Assembly: GCA_022410635.1 (NCBI GenBank)
Contig: JAJVDF010001186.1
Location: 1-64,000, forward strand
Direction of reading: 5' to 3'
DNA length: 64,000 nucleotides
Source of the DNA: Tretioscincus oriximinensis
Lineage: Eukaryota; Chordata; Lepidosauria; Squamata; Gymnophthalmidae
Shown piece by piece: positions 40,191 through 49,985 of the stretch; position 1 is the first letter of the stretch; every line of letters starts with the position of its first letter. A program made the position numbers and the translations under genes. The notes beneath the pieces were generated by a model. That model searched no databases. It was not told where the DNA came from and was given only the letters and a program-made list of their open reading frames with translations.

Positions 40191-40912
40191 CCATTCCTCC
40201 CCATTCAGATATGCAAGGACAGGATATAAATTCTTAAATACAACAAACAAATAATAATTACAGCCCGTACTTGTGCGAAAGTCCTTTGTAACACCCAGGA
40301 CCTCTGCATCCACGTGCCACGCCAGGAAATCCCCATCTCCAGAATTGTACATTTTAAAACTAGGCAGCTTTCTGCAATCCTTCCTCGCCTCCGTTAAAAT
40401 ATTTTGCAACGCTCCACATTCCGCAGGCGCTGCCCCTAAATGTTGCAAAAGTAACAAGCAATGTGGAAATATGAATGCTTAAAAAGACATTTCCTGACGC
40501 CACAACGAAAGCAGCAGCTTTCCGAAAGATCCTCTTAAGGCCCATTAAGGGGGGNAAAAATCATGTTTTTTTGCTGCANAAACAGGTGTGAATCCGGCCG
40601 GAGAAGCATCAGAGAGAACAATCTTGAAATGCGGAGGATTATTTATTTATTTTAAAGCAGGAGGCAAAAGAAAAACCTGATTTCGCTTGAGGGCTGTTAG
40701 AAAAAGAAAGAGAATAAAAGTGCCTTAATTTTGAAACATCTCATTCATTTCCACCGGCCTGGACTGAGGGCGATGGACTAATGGGCGGGAACTGAAATGC
40801 CAGGCGCATAAACATTGAAATATCTGTGCTTCACTCCGGCCTAAAGTGCAAATCGAATCTGGGTTACCAGATGGAGCAATTATGAGTTTTCCCAGTGACG
40901 GGAGCTCCACGA
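40191..40912. other. Unassigned sequence
   Basis: A short L2-like plus-strand tail (GGATATAAATTCTTAAATAC) is near 40214. A 127-codon minus ORF (40074-40457) overlaps R6 and this tail, so I do not accept it as a gene. Confidence 0.4.
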
Positions 40913-40913
40913 T

Positions 40914-41482
40914 CATAAGAACATAAGAACATAAGAAGAAGAGCCATCCTGGATCAGGCCACAGCCCATCACGTCCAGCATTCTGTGTCCCACAGAGGCC
41001 CACCAGATGCACCTGGGCAGTCCGAACAGAGGAAAGCAAAATATGCTCCTGTTCNTGACTCCCTGCAAATGGTATTTCAGGAGTCCTGCCTGTTGCTCCA
41101 TCCGGGAGCCGACATCCAGGCAACTATCCTAGTATCCATTTATACTCTTAGTGTCCATAAACCTGTCTAGTCCTGTCTTGAAACTATCCAAGCTGTTGGC
41201 TACCACTACCTCTTCAGGAAGTAAATTCCACAGGCCGATGACCCTCTGGGTGAAAAAATACTTTCCTTTGTCTGTTCTCACTTTTCTACCCAACCGTTTT
41301 AAGGAGTGCCCTCTGGTCCTTGTGTTGTGTGATAGAGAAAACATTTTTTCTCTATTCACCCTGTCTATCCCATGCATGATTTTGTACACTTCAATCAGAT
41401 CACCCCTCAAACGTCTCCTTTCAAGGCTGAAGAGGCCCAGACGTTGCAGCCTTGCTTCGTAAGGGAGGTGCTCCAGACCCTT
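40914..41482 (-). mobile_element. Young CR1, 5' truncated
   Basis: Tail CATAAGAACATAAGAACATA, 3' UTR, then ORF2 C-terminus (FTQRVIGLWNLLPEEVVV, MDTKSINGY plus stop) truncated near the KGLEHLPYE segment at 41482. The reading frame is open. Confidence 0.92.
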
Positions 41483-41577
41483 TTTCGGGCAAGGACCCCG
41501 AAAAACTCCTGCAGCCCTGGGTTAACTTGCGCACAAAGTTCGCGGCAGTTTTTTATGTCACTTCCTGAGCAGGACAG

Positions 41578-41829
41578 TTTGTGCAGTGGTTACAGTGTTG
41601 GACTCGCACCTGGGTGTCTCCCGGTTCGATTCCCCACTCCTCCATGAAAGCCAGCTGGGTGACCTTGGGCCACTCACAGCTCTTTAGGACTCTCTCAGCC
41701 CCACCTACTTCACAGGGTGTCTGTTGTGGAGAAAGCAACAAAAGCTATGTGCGCCACCCTATGGTTGGCCGCCCTGAGGCCTTCGGGTATAAGGCGGGAT
41801 ACAAGTACAAATAAATAAATAAATAAAAT
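41578..41829 (+). mobile_element. SINE-B, full length
   Basis: A-box GTGCAGTGGTTACAGTGTTG, B-box GGTTCGATTCCCC, body CCAGCTGGGTGACCTTGGGC and GGGTGTCTGTTGTGGAGAAA, tail GCCCTGAGGCCTTCGGG, AGGCGGGATACAAGTAC, and (AAATAAAT)n. A good reference copy for the family and for the L2-like tail. Confidence 0.88.
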
Positions 41830-41834
41830 TGACA

Positions 41835-41990
41835 TGGCTTCTTGCATGACAAGAAGTGACATCACTCTGGGTGCCATTTCCCCGGAACTAAATACCGGAA
41901 GTGACAGCAAAATGATGTTGCTTCTGGTAAAATGGCTGTGGCTAAGGTGACGGGGGAGTTTCTCACGTGCAAGGGAGCATTATCTAATAG
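41835..41990. repeat. R5 repeat copy
   Basis: AAGAAGTGACATCACTCTGG, GTGCCATTTCC, then CCGGAAGTGACAGCAAAATG and ATGTTGCTTCTGG; parallel to 29925-30060. Confidence 0.6.
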
Positions 41991-42029
41991 ACTGCATAAG
42001 ATTCTCGCATGGTTCCCATCATTGGTTGC

Positions 42030-42465
42030 ACCATTACTGGCTATAGACGGGATTCCAGGCATAAAGAATAACAAACTGCCAGCTTCCTGTTTCTCTGTTT
42101 CCTGACAGAATTTCTGTTTCCTGTTTCTTGGTTGTATTTCTGCCTGCTTTTCTGTGCCGTTTTTCTCACAGTGATGAGGCTTTATTAGAAAAGTTTGGAT
42201 GCCCAGAAACTTCATGAAACTGTAATAGCAGCAGCAGCCCAAATGTGAGGAGGGTGAGATGGAGCTGTTGTTGTGCTGGTGGCATGGCCTGCTGGGAAGT
42301 GTAGTCCAAGCAACAGGGAGCCTCTTCTGCCCAGAATGCACAGTTCCCACTCTGCACTACAGTTAGCCCTGGAAGGGAGGATGCCTCTTTATCCAATCTG
42401 TGCTTAATTCCTACACATGGAAACAAGTTTTCTGCTTACAGGAAGATGGCTGGAGGACCCATCTA
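42030..42465 (+). mobile_element. R6 repeat, long copy
   Basis: Ordered R6 words: AATAACAAACTGCCAGCTTC, GTTGTATTTCTGCCTGC, TTTGGATGCCCAGAAACTTC, GCTGGGAAGTGTAGTCC, and GGAAGATGGCTGGAGGACCC followed by ATCTA. The GGGAAGTGTAGTCC word is a reverse ZNF143-like motif. Confidence 0.7.
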
Positions 42466-42474
42466 AAGAAGAGA

Positions 42475-42577
42475 GGACTTTTCTATCATCTGCACCCTTG
42501 CGGAGGGAAGCCTTTCTTCAACCCCTTTTAAAGGTGCAAAGTTCTATCCCGGATGTTATCCGTAACCCCTTGTCCTG
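42475..42577. mobile_element. MITE-B right half
   Basis: Contains CCTTTTAAAGGTGCAAAGTT, CTATCCCGGATGTTATCC and GTAACCCC, the MITE-B inner and right terminal repeat. The left end is not recognisable. Confidence 0.6.
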
Positions 42578-43170
42578 ACAATCTGGAACTACAATTCCCA
42601 ACGTTCTCTGCCAATCCTAATTTTGTCTCCATTGTGCAGGATCTATTCTAAACAAGGACCTAATGCATCCGTGTGGTAGCGCAGACGAGGTCAGGAACGA
42701 TCATGTAGACGTCAGGCCTCCTTTAATCCAGAATAGGGTCCAGTGCAAAAAAGGACCTTTGTCTGCTGAGGTATTTCTTGGCCCACACAGAACGGAAATC
42801 CCCGAGATATGAGAGTCATGGAACAATCTGACACTGGCTTNCGAAAGAACCACCGGGCATTCGGGCGAAGGTCAAGAGGAAGAAAAACACATACGAGGAG
42901 CCGAAACTGCTGTTATGACCCTCTTGGCTGCTTTGCCAGGGCTGCTTAAGAGGCTGTTAGCCAACCACCCTTTTCTGCAGGAGGGCAAGGGGACAGATGG
43001 GGCTTCCCCCAGGGGAATATCCCTCATCATGACTTAAGGATGATGCGCTGGTGGTTCCGGTCATGTCTCACGAGGCAACCTGCCCGCCCCTCCTCTCGTG
43101 AATATACTACGTCATGGTTCCCAACGTGGGGTACAAGCCACACAGGGGGGCAATGTGATTTTTAAGGTGG
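42578..43170. other. Unassigned sequence
   Basis: ACTACAATTCCCAACGTTC near 42591 is another ZNF143-like word. Nothing else recognised. Confidence 0.35.
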
Positions 43171-43171
43171 G

Positions 43172-43290
43172 GTAGCCTGTCTAGATGACCCCTTTTGGGG
43201 GGGCAAACCCAGTTTGGGGGTGTCTATCCCGTCCTCCCGTGGTGTGTGTGATTTCCCCATTTTTTGCTGAGAAAAAAANATATATATTTA
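43172..43290. mobile_element. MITE-A left half
   Basis: GTAGCCTGTCTAGATGACCC, CTTTTGGGGGGGC, AACCCAGTTTGGGGGTGTC, and CCCCATTTTTTGCTGAGAAA match the left terminal repeat and interior of MITE-A. The right end is missing. Confidence 0.6.
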
Positions 43291-44344
43291 ATAATATTAT
43301 TGCACCACCACTAGTGGGGNCTGGAAACTGGGCCCAGCTCCTGAAGGCACCTTCCTCTGATTGAAAAAAAAATTAAAAATGCAAATTTCTTGTGCGTTTT
43401 TAAAAAAATTCTCGCACACTTAAAAAAATTCTGATGAGCTTCACGGATTTCTCGGGCAGGGATTTCAGGGGGGGTTGCATGTTGGTGGGTGATTTGCGTA
43501 CCATAAATATGAAAATTAGCATAAATATCAATTACCCCAGTTTGGGCCTCAGGAATTCTGCTCAGTCTAAGGTGGGGGGGGGGGGGGGTTAATTTGAGAA
43601 CAGTCCTTTAGTCTCCCCTCCACGTAAATGATCTTTTTGAATTACGCCGCTATTCAATAATAAAGGTACCACCGAGTACAACATTCCAAGCTCTGCCGTT
43701 GACCTTTATGAACCAATGACAGAGCTCAGTATGTTGAACTCACGGCTTTTCAGTTTATAAGAATTATATTTAATGCTGGGGGTCAGGATTTTAGAGGTGC
43801 TTAGGCCCCCCAAAAAAAGGCTGGGACACCACCGTGCAAGGTTAGAAAAGCAATGGCTATACAGGCCTTTTTCTAAGACACTTTAGAAGCGCTTCCGCCA
43901 CATGTAAACGCAGCTTTGAAGACAGTCTGAAGACAGCCTGTCAGTGGATTCGTCTGCCCAGACTTGGTGAAATGTGCCAAACCCAAAAATCTCATANGCC
44001 CATAGGCCAAGTTCTCATGCAGGGCCCCAGAGAGGCCCCCGGCCCCACCCATTCTATTGTTTCCAGTCCCCACCCCAGACTCCCCCCAAGATCCATGGAA
44101 GGAGAAATTCTTGTACGCAGAGAAATTCCCAAGTACAGATACCAGCAGGCTAGAAGTGGATTAGAAATGAGGTGTGAGAATGTGATGCCTACACGCTGCC
44201 ATATCTGTAGCATTTATTAATCCCTTTTCGGCTACCAGAGCTGTGAGAAAGGAGAAGTCCCTTGACTGAAGGCTATCCACCGAAGGTTCGCAGCATGAGA
44301 CACCATTCCCAGGGTGTTAAACATCAAAGCTTCTTCGCTTTGAA
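43291..44344. other. Unassigned sequence; poly-G run
   Basis: A G run of about 15 at 43573-43588, otherwise no recognised gene or repeat. Confidence 0.35.
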
Positions 44345-44890
44345 TGTTTCTTATTCATAAGAACCGAAGAGGAGCCCTGCTGAAAGGGGCCAGAGCCCTC
44401 CCAGTCCAGCCTTCTGACCCACAGTGGCCCACCAATTGCCCCTGCCCATTGCTCCATTTCAGAGGCGGAATCAAAAGATCCACCCTAGTAGCCATTTATA
44501 ACCTTAGTGTCCATAAATGTATCTAACTCTGTCTTGAATCTATCCAGGCTGCTACCTACCACCACTTCTTCTGGAAGTAAACTCCAAAGGCTGATGACCC
44601 TCTGGGTGAAAAAATATTTTCCCTTCTCTGTTCACACTCTTCTGCCCATCAGTTTCAAGGAAGGTCCCCTGGTGATAGAGAAAATCATTGTTCTCCATTC
44701 GCCTTATCCATCCACGCGTGATTTTATATGCTTCCATTAGATCACTTCTTAAACGGCGTCTTTCGAGGCTGAAGTGGCCCAGATGTTGCAGCCTGACTTC
44801 AAAAGGGAGGTGCTCCAGTCCCTTGACCATTCTTGTTGCCTTTCCAGATCCACAGTATCTTTTTTGAGATGTGGTGACCAGAATTATACA
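44345..44890 (-). mobile_element. Older CR1 3' end
   Basis: Tail remnant CATAAGAACCGAAGAGGAGC, shortened 3' UTR, then ORF2 pieces (KIFFHPEGHQPLEFTSRR, GLEHLPFEVRLQHLGHFSLE) with frameshifts. Confidence 0.82.
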
Positions 44891-45240
44891 CAGAAAATTC
44901 CTACAAGCACATCTCCTTCAGCCTGAAGTGGCAACCTGGGCACCTCGGACTTAATCAGAAATGGCAGCCGGGCGGCTGACGAAGCCTGATTTCCCATTAA
45001 GCAATACGTCACGTAGCTTATAGAGGTCTCCAAGATACACTCAATGTCTCCCCCGTCCAATTTGCCAGGCGTGTGAACCAAAGGTAAAAATAGCCTGATG
45101 ATCCAGCTTTGCTCCGAATGCATTTAGAGGTGCGGAATAGATTTTTAAACCCGGTTAATACTCTGCCTCCTTGTCAAAGGATGACAGTAGCTCCAAAATA
45201 TACTTTGCCCAAATACTCCCTTCCGGGAAGGAATCACAGG
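44891..45240. other. Unassigned sequence
   Basis: Nothing recognised. Confidence 0.3.
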
Positions 45241-46225
45241 GGTTTGGCCACGTGGGGCCTCCTGCTCAATGCAGGACTCAGTGAACCATCCCAGACAGAG
45301 GCCACCCAACCTCCGTTTGAAGACTTCCAGCGAAGGAGAACTCACCACCTCCAGTGGCGACCTAGTCTACTGCTTCATCGCCTATATTGACAGCAGGTCT
45401 TTTCATGGTCTCTCGTCTGTATCTCCTGCCTTGTAATTTCAACCTCTTGCTTCTAGTCCTTCTATACGCCAATGAGGACAAAGTTGATCCCTCTGTTCTA
45501 TGGCAGCCCTTCAGATATTTGTAGGCATCTATCAAGTCTCCTCTCAGTCTTTTTGCAGGTTAAACATCCCTCGATCTTTTAACCACTCCTCATAGGACTT
45601 GGTTTCCAGACCACTCGCCATCCTTGTAACTCTCTCTCGAACTTCCTCTAGTTTATGAATTAACATTTTCAATTGGGGGCCCCCAGAACTGGACACAGGA
45701 TTGCAAGTGTGGTCTGACCAAAGTCCTGTAGAGAGGAATAATTACTTCACGTGAGCGAGACTCTGTGCTCCTCTTAATACACTCCAGGATTGTGTTTGTC
45801 ATTTTTGCAGCTGGTTCACTCTGTTGGCTCATGTTTAGTCTGTGATCTACCAAAACTCCCAGGTCCTTTTACCACGTGCTGCTGCTCAGACATATTTCTC
45901 CCATTCCATATGTGGTGTTTTCATTTTTCTTGCAATTCCCCCTGTTCAATCCCATTCTGTTATTTTCAGCCCATTGTTCCAGCTTGTCTAAATCTTTTTG
46001 AATCCTCCATCTCTCTTGGTTAGTACTAGCAGCTCCTCCTAGCTTTGTGTCACTGGCCAATTTTATCAGTTTTCCTTCAATTCCCCCATCAAAGTCGTTT
46101 GTAAAAACATGAAACAGCCCAGGGCTCAGGACAGACCCTTGTGGGACCCCATTTGAAACATTCTTCTGATTGCAACCATTTATTACCACTCTTTATTACC
46201 NCGATCATTAAGCCAGTTTTGAATC
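45241..46225 (-). mobile_element. Older CR1 (classical type), about 1 kb
   Basis: Minus-strand ORF2 with recognisable RT words in several frames: SNGVPQGSVLSPGLFHVFTN, IKLASDTKLGG (the usual FADD catalytic box reads LASD here), DLDKLEQWAENN, LNMSQQSEPAAKMTNTI, and VRPHLQSCVQFWGP. The 3' UTR is the classical type. Loss of the FADD acidic residue and frameshifts make it inactive. Confidence 0.85.
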
Positions 46226-46234
46226 CAACTTACT

Positions 46235-46335
46235 CTTGTCGTATTCATTTGTACTTATACCCCACTCTACACCCAGAGGTTTCAAGGCCACCAGCAATAA
46301 AAACAACAATACAAAATTAGCCTGTACAAAGCAAC
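46235..46335 (-). mobile_element. L2-type 3' tail
   Basis: TTGTACTTATACCCCACTC, TACACCCAGAGGTTTCAAGG and CAATAAAAACAACAATAC match the end of an L2 element in minus orientation, next to the old CR1. Confidence 0.6.
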
Positions 46336-46554
46336 GTCTGCAGATGGGAAGGAAACCATTCTTGTGAATCCTGTACACCGATTGTGATACAGGTGAAACC
46401 CCACTGTGACGAACTCCAAGGGATTAGAAAAATGTGTTTGTTATAATGAAACTTTGTCCTACTGAAACCAATGCAAAAAAATGGCTTCAATAAGTTACCA
46501 CAGGAACAGACTTGTAACTGCCAGAAAGCATTGCAAAAGCTGTACCTGAGGACA

Positions 46555-46665
46555 GAGCTTGGCCATCCACATGCCAGTGTAGACTATGGCAGGCCCCATC
46601 CTCTAGCACGCGAGCGTCAGGCTCCCATTCCGAGATGCAGCCCAGAATAAGGCTCCTTGGGGACA
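46555..46665. mobile_element. FB-1 nested in the Tigger-like element
   Basis: GCTTGGCCATCCACATGCCA, GTGTAGACTATGGCAGGCCC, then CATTCCGAGATGCAGCCCAG and AATAAGGCTCC. The inner inverted arm is deleted. Its position inside the older transposon shows FB-1 moved more recently. Confidence 0.7.
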
Positions 46666-46848
46666 AGCTAGATTCTTGCCAACTTCACACACTTGTGAGC
46701 ATCAGAAACCGTTGCAAAAACGGCTTCCCTTCCCACCTCACCCGATCGACGTCCCAATCATCCACCGGTTCTGGGGACTTAATCCTGCCATTCATTGGGG
46801 CTTTGGAAATCTTTCCTGTCATTTGAGAAATCTTTCTCTGTTCTGACA

Positions 46849-46866
46849 CACACACACACACACACT
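46849..46866. repeat. (CA)n microsatellite
   Basis: Nine CA dinucleotides, inside the Tigger-like element. Confidence 0.9.
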
Positions 46867-47067
46867 TCAGTTCTCTATGATAAGGTCTTGCAGAATAGGC
46901 AGGGGCACAGAAAACAATTTGTTATACTGAAGATTTTGTTACAATGAGGTCCGTTATAGAGGGAGCTTTTTTACATTGCTCTCAGTGGTGTTCTTCTGGG
47001 TTTCTAATTTATTTGTTATATTGAGAATGTCGTTATAAAGGTGTTCTTTATAAGGAGGTTGCACCTG

Positions 47068-47740
47068 TATACAGAATAAGTGCTACAAAAGGCTGTAGTC
47101 TGGGCGCACCCTGTTGCAAACCTAATTTTCTATTGGGTCCTGGACATATTCTTGTGGGTGAAACCCTCTTGAATGGCCCCTTCTGTCGTCAAGGTGCATG
47201 GGTCCACAGAAGGCCCTCCTCTCTGAAGGGGTGCATCAGGCACATACCTGTACCTGTTTAGGTGCCCGGTTAAGGTGCGTCTTTCTCCCCAGCCTTCAGC
47301 TGAGCAAACAATATCCTTTCTCCCTGCAGACGCCGCCAGCATTTTTTCAGCTGTCCTACAATTTTAACTGTCTTTATTACCCGTATATTCTGATCTACCC
47401 GGGGACCCTTAGATGTAGGGTAGAACGGAAACAAATTAAATAAATAAAAGTTATTTTTACTTTTACTTAGCGGCTGTGGCGTTTCAGTATATCTGCCATG
47501 AATCTCCTTTTTGGATATTAACCCCGTAAAGTTCTCAAAAGCTCCTTACACTCATCTAATTGTAAATTTGTGACATTTTATGTCTTCTGACACAATGCCA
47601 TGGAATGTGTCGTTCACTCGTTTATCTATATAGCGCTCTCAATGTACATTGACGGCTCTATACAAATAGATGGTAATAATAACAATAATAATAATAATAA
47701 ATCTAATATTCCACTCGTAAACCGTCCCAGGCTAGGTTGC
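47068..47740. other. Unassigned sequence with an L2-type tail
   Basis: A plus-strand L2-like tail is at about 47365-47450 (CTGTCTTTATTACCCG, AACAAATTAAATAAATAAA). An ATA/AAT repeat lies at 47672-47702. No gene. Confidence 0.4.
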
Positions 47741-48030
47741 CAGGTACTAGCTTGGATAGTTTCAAGACAGGACTAGACAGGTTTATGGACACTAAGGGTA
47801 TAAATGGATACTAAGATAGTTGTCTGGATGTAGCCTCCGGGATGGAGCAACAGGCAGGACTCNTGAAATACCATTTGCAGGGAGTCACNAACAGGAGCAG
47901 CATATTTTGCTTTCCTCTGTTCGGACTGCCCAGGTGCATCTGGTGGGCCTTTGTGTGACACAGAATGCTGGACTCGATGGGCTGTGGCCTGATCCAGTAT
48001 GGCTCTTCTTATGTTCTTATGTTCTTATGT
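47741..48030 (+). mobile_element. Young CR1 3' end
   Basis: The last ORF2 codons (SLDSFKTGLDRFMDTKGING), 3' UTR and a clean tail (CTTCTTATGTTCTTATGTTC). Confidence 0.92.
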
Positions 48031-48094
48031 AATCTGGGATACTTTTAGATTTTTAGTGATAATGGAAAAGAGAACTTTTAACCAAGTTCTGCTT

Positions 48095-48628
48095 CTAATA
48101 AAGAGTTAGCAAACACAAAAGGAAAATATGTTTTGATCCAGAGGGTCACTGGTCTGTGGAATTGACTTCCAAAAGAGGTGGTAGAAACTAGCAGTCTGGG
48201 TAGCTTTAAGGAAGGATTAGACATGATCATGGACACAAAGTATATAAATAGCTACTAGGATGGATGCCTTGATCCTGCGTCTGGGATGGAGCAACAGGCA
48301 GGATCCCTGAAGTGCCATTTGCAGGGAGTTGAGAACAGGTGACGATTTTGCCTTCTTCTGTTTCAGGCTGCCCAGGGGCAATTGGTGGGTTAGTATAGAC
48401 TAGGCAGGCCCCATTTGGCTCATCCACATGTCAGAATAAATTACGGAGAAGAGTGGAGAACAGGTGAGGGTTTTGTCTTCTGCTTGAAGCTGCCAAGCTG
48501 CAATTGGTGGACCAGTGTAGACTATGGCAGGCCCAAATTGTAGGCCACTGTGTAAGACAGAATGCTGGACGAGACAGTCTCTGGTCCCTTTCAACAGGCC
48601 TCCTCTTATCTTATGATCCTAACGTCTA
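48095..48628 (+). mobile_element. Older CR1 copies joined by FB-1 remnants
   Basis: 48095-48390 is an ORF2 end and 3' UTR, passing at GGTGGGTTAGTATAGACTAG into FB-1 sequence (GGCAGGCCCCATTTGGCTCA). 48455-48510 is a second CR1 tail that again meets FB-1 at GGTGGACCAGTGTAGACTAT, after which CR1 resumes (GGCCACTGTGTAAGACAG) to 48628. Confidence 0.7.
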
Positions 48629-48631
48629 AAG

Positions 48632-48690
48632 CACCTGGGGACAAAAATCACTTTTTCATACTCATTAAAGGGACAAAGCTGTACCCTGTT
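48632..48690. mobile_element. MITE-B fragment
   Basis: AAAGCACCTGGGGACAAAAA, TCACTTTTTCATACTCATTA and AAGGGACAAAGC correspond to the MITE-B interior. Confidence 0.5.
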
Positions 48691-48692
48691 TT

Positions 48693-48906
48693 CAGAGCCA
48701 CTTTGGTTTACTGNTTAGAGTATTTGACTCTTATCTGCTCTGTGTTCGATTCCTCCCTTCTCCATGGAGACAGCTGGGTGACCTTGGGAAAATCACAGTN
48801 CTTTAGAACTCTCTCCGCCCCACCAACTTCACAAGTGTCCATTGTGGAGAAAGCAACAAAAGCTACGTGCACTGCCCTTTGGTGAAAAGGACGTTATAAA
48901 TAAATG
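48693..48906 (+). mobile_element. SINE-B
   Basis: The A-box region (TTTGGTTTACTG, TTAGAG), a GTTCGATTCC B-box, the body (CAGCTGGGTGACCTTGGGAA, GTGGAGAAAGCAACAAAAGC), and a shortened tail (ACGTTATAAATAAATG). Diverged, and the L2-like stem is mostly lost. Confidence 0.75.
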
Positions 48907-49424
48907 TTACTACGGGGTTCTCATATTTGGGAAAGCACAAATCAACCCNGAAACTGGACGAAGGATCTGAATGGGTTCTGCCTGGGTAGCCACCGTCACA
49001 ACTGGTGCGCAGCAGAAAGGAAGACGCGAATGCAAAACATCACGAACTATCAGGAAATCTTTCTTGTACGCCACCTTCTGCCTATACAGTTTGGACATCC
49101 ATGAGGACTGGAATCCTGCCAAGCGCGGCAGCAATTTTCCTCGGTGTCTGTCCAAGGGGACACAGTGGTCCTGATCGTATGGAGCAAGCGTGAAATGCCT
49201 GACCCAGACCCATCTTTGGCAGTTTTCGAGGCTCTTCCATGCTGAAACCAGAGTGCCCTTTTAAAAACAGATAACATTTTCTGTCAGGACAAATTAATTT
49301 CCTTTCTTTCCCAGAGTTATCCCTCCCAGGGCCGTAGCTGTGGCAAAGCAGGCTTCCTATCTGCAGAAAAAGGTCTCCACATATTCAACCAGCCCTTGGT
49401 TCCCAGGGCAGCAAAAGCTCTTTC
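48907..49424. other. Unassigned sequence
   Basis: Overlapping ORFs on both strands around 48904-49193; none recognised. Confidence 0.3.
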
Positions 49425-49515
49425 TGCCCCGGATGTTATTCCAATGGAGCTCCTGGAATAGGAGCCTGCCGTCAACAGGCGAGTGCAATCTATGGCAGGC
49501 CACATCACAGCAACT
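49425..49515. mobile_element. FB-1 fragment
   Basis: GGATGTTATTCCAATGGAGC, CCTGGAATAGGAGCCTGCCG, and GTGCAATCTATGGCAGGCC match the left half of FB-1. Confidence 0.6.
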
Positions 49516-49604
49516 GACACATGACGCTTTCCTCACAGGCTGGTGGGAAGAGCAAAGCTATAGAAACCACCGTTAGATTGTTCCGGTGCTACTATGGATT
49601 TTTA

Positions 49605-49985
49605 TCCTTTTATTTATCTACTTACTTTATTTATTTATATTTCTATACCACCCTGTACCNGAAGGTCTCAGAGNGGTTAACACCTTAGAACCACAATACC
49701 TGAAAGTAGGGAAGGGAGAGNCGGTCTTTCAGCCACAGGCCAGGTGAAAGAAGTACGTCTTCAAGCATTTCTTGAATGCATACAAGGGGGAGGCTGTTCC
49801 ATAGGCTGGGGGCAGCCATGGAGAAGGCCCTGACTTGGGTTCCTGATTTTTTTGATCCCAATAGTGGTACAACCAGGAGCACCTCCCCTGCAGATCTTAA
49901 GGCACGGGCAAGTTGGTATGAGGCCTTCCTTGAGATATTTGGGGCCAGGTTATGGATGCCGTAGAAGCCTATACACAAGCCAGAC
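49605..49985 (-). mobile_element. L2 LINE 3' end
   Basis: Tail TTTATTTATTTATATTTC, stem CCGAAGGTCTCAGA-like, then ORF2 C-terminus on the minus strand (GSKKSGTQVRAFSMAAPSLW, NSLPL). Frame broken after that, 3' fragment only. Confidence 0.82.

Larger units (their letters stand above)
46390..47067. mobile_element. Tigger/pogo-like element with TIRs and TA target site
   Basis: A 678-bp element. The left end (CAGGTGAAACCCCACTGTGA, CGAACTCC) pairs with the inverse of the right end (GGAGGTTGCACCTG). Both ends carry the GTTATAATGAA/TCGTTATAAAGG words common in pogo/Tigger terminal repeats. The flanks are TA on both sides (46388-46389 and 47068-47069), as expected for the Tc1/mariner superfamily. There is no transposase ORF. 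An FB-1 copy and a CA repeat lie inside. Confidence 0.65.

Noticed and set aside
40074..40457. 127-codon minus ORF with protein-like composition
   Set aside because: It overlaps an R6 repeat and an L2-type tail, has no homologous motif I recognise, and has no splice or start support.
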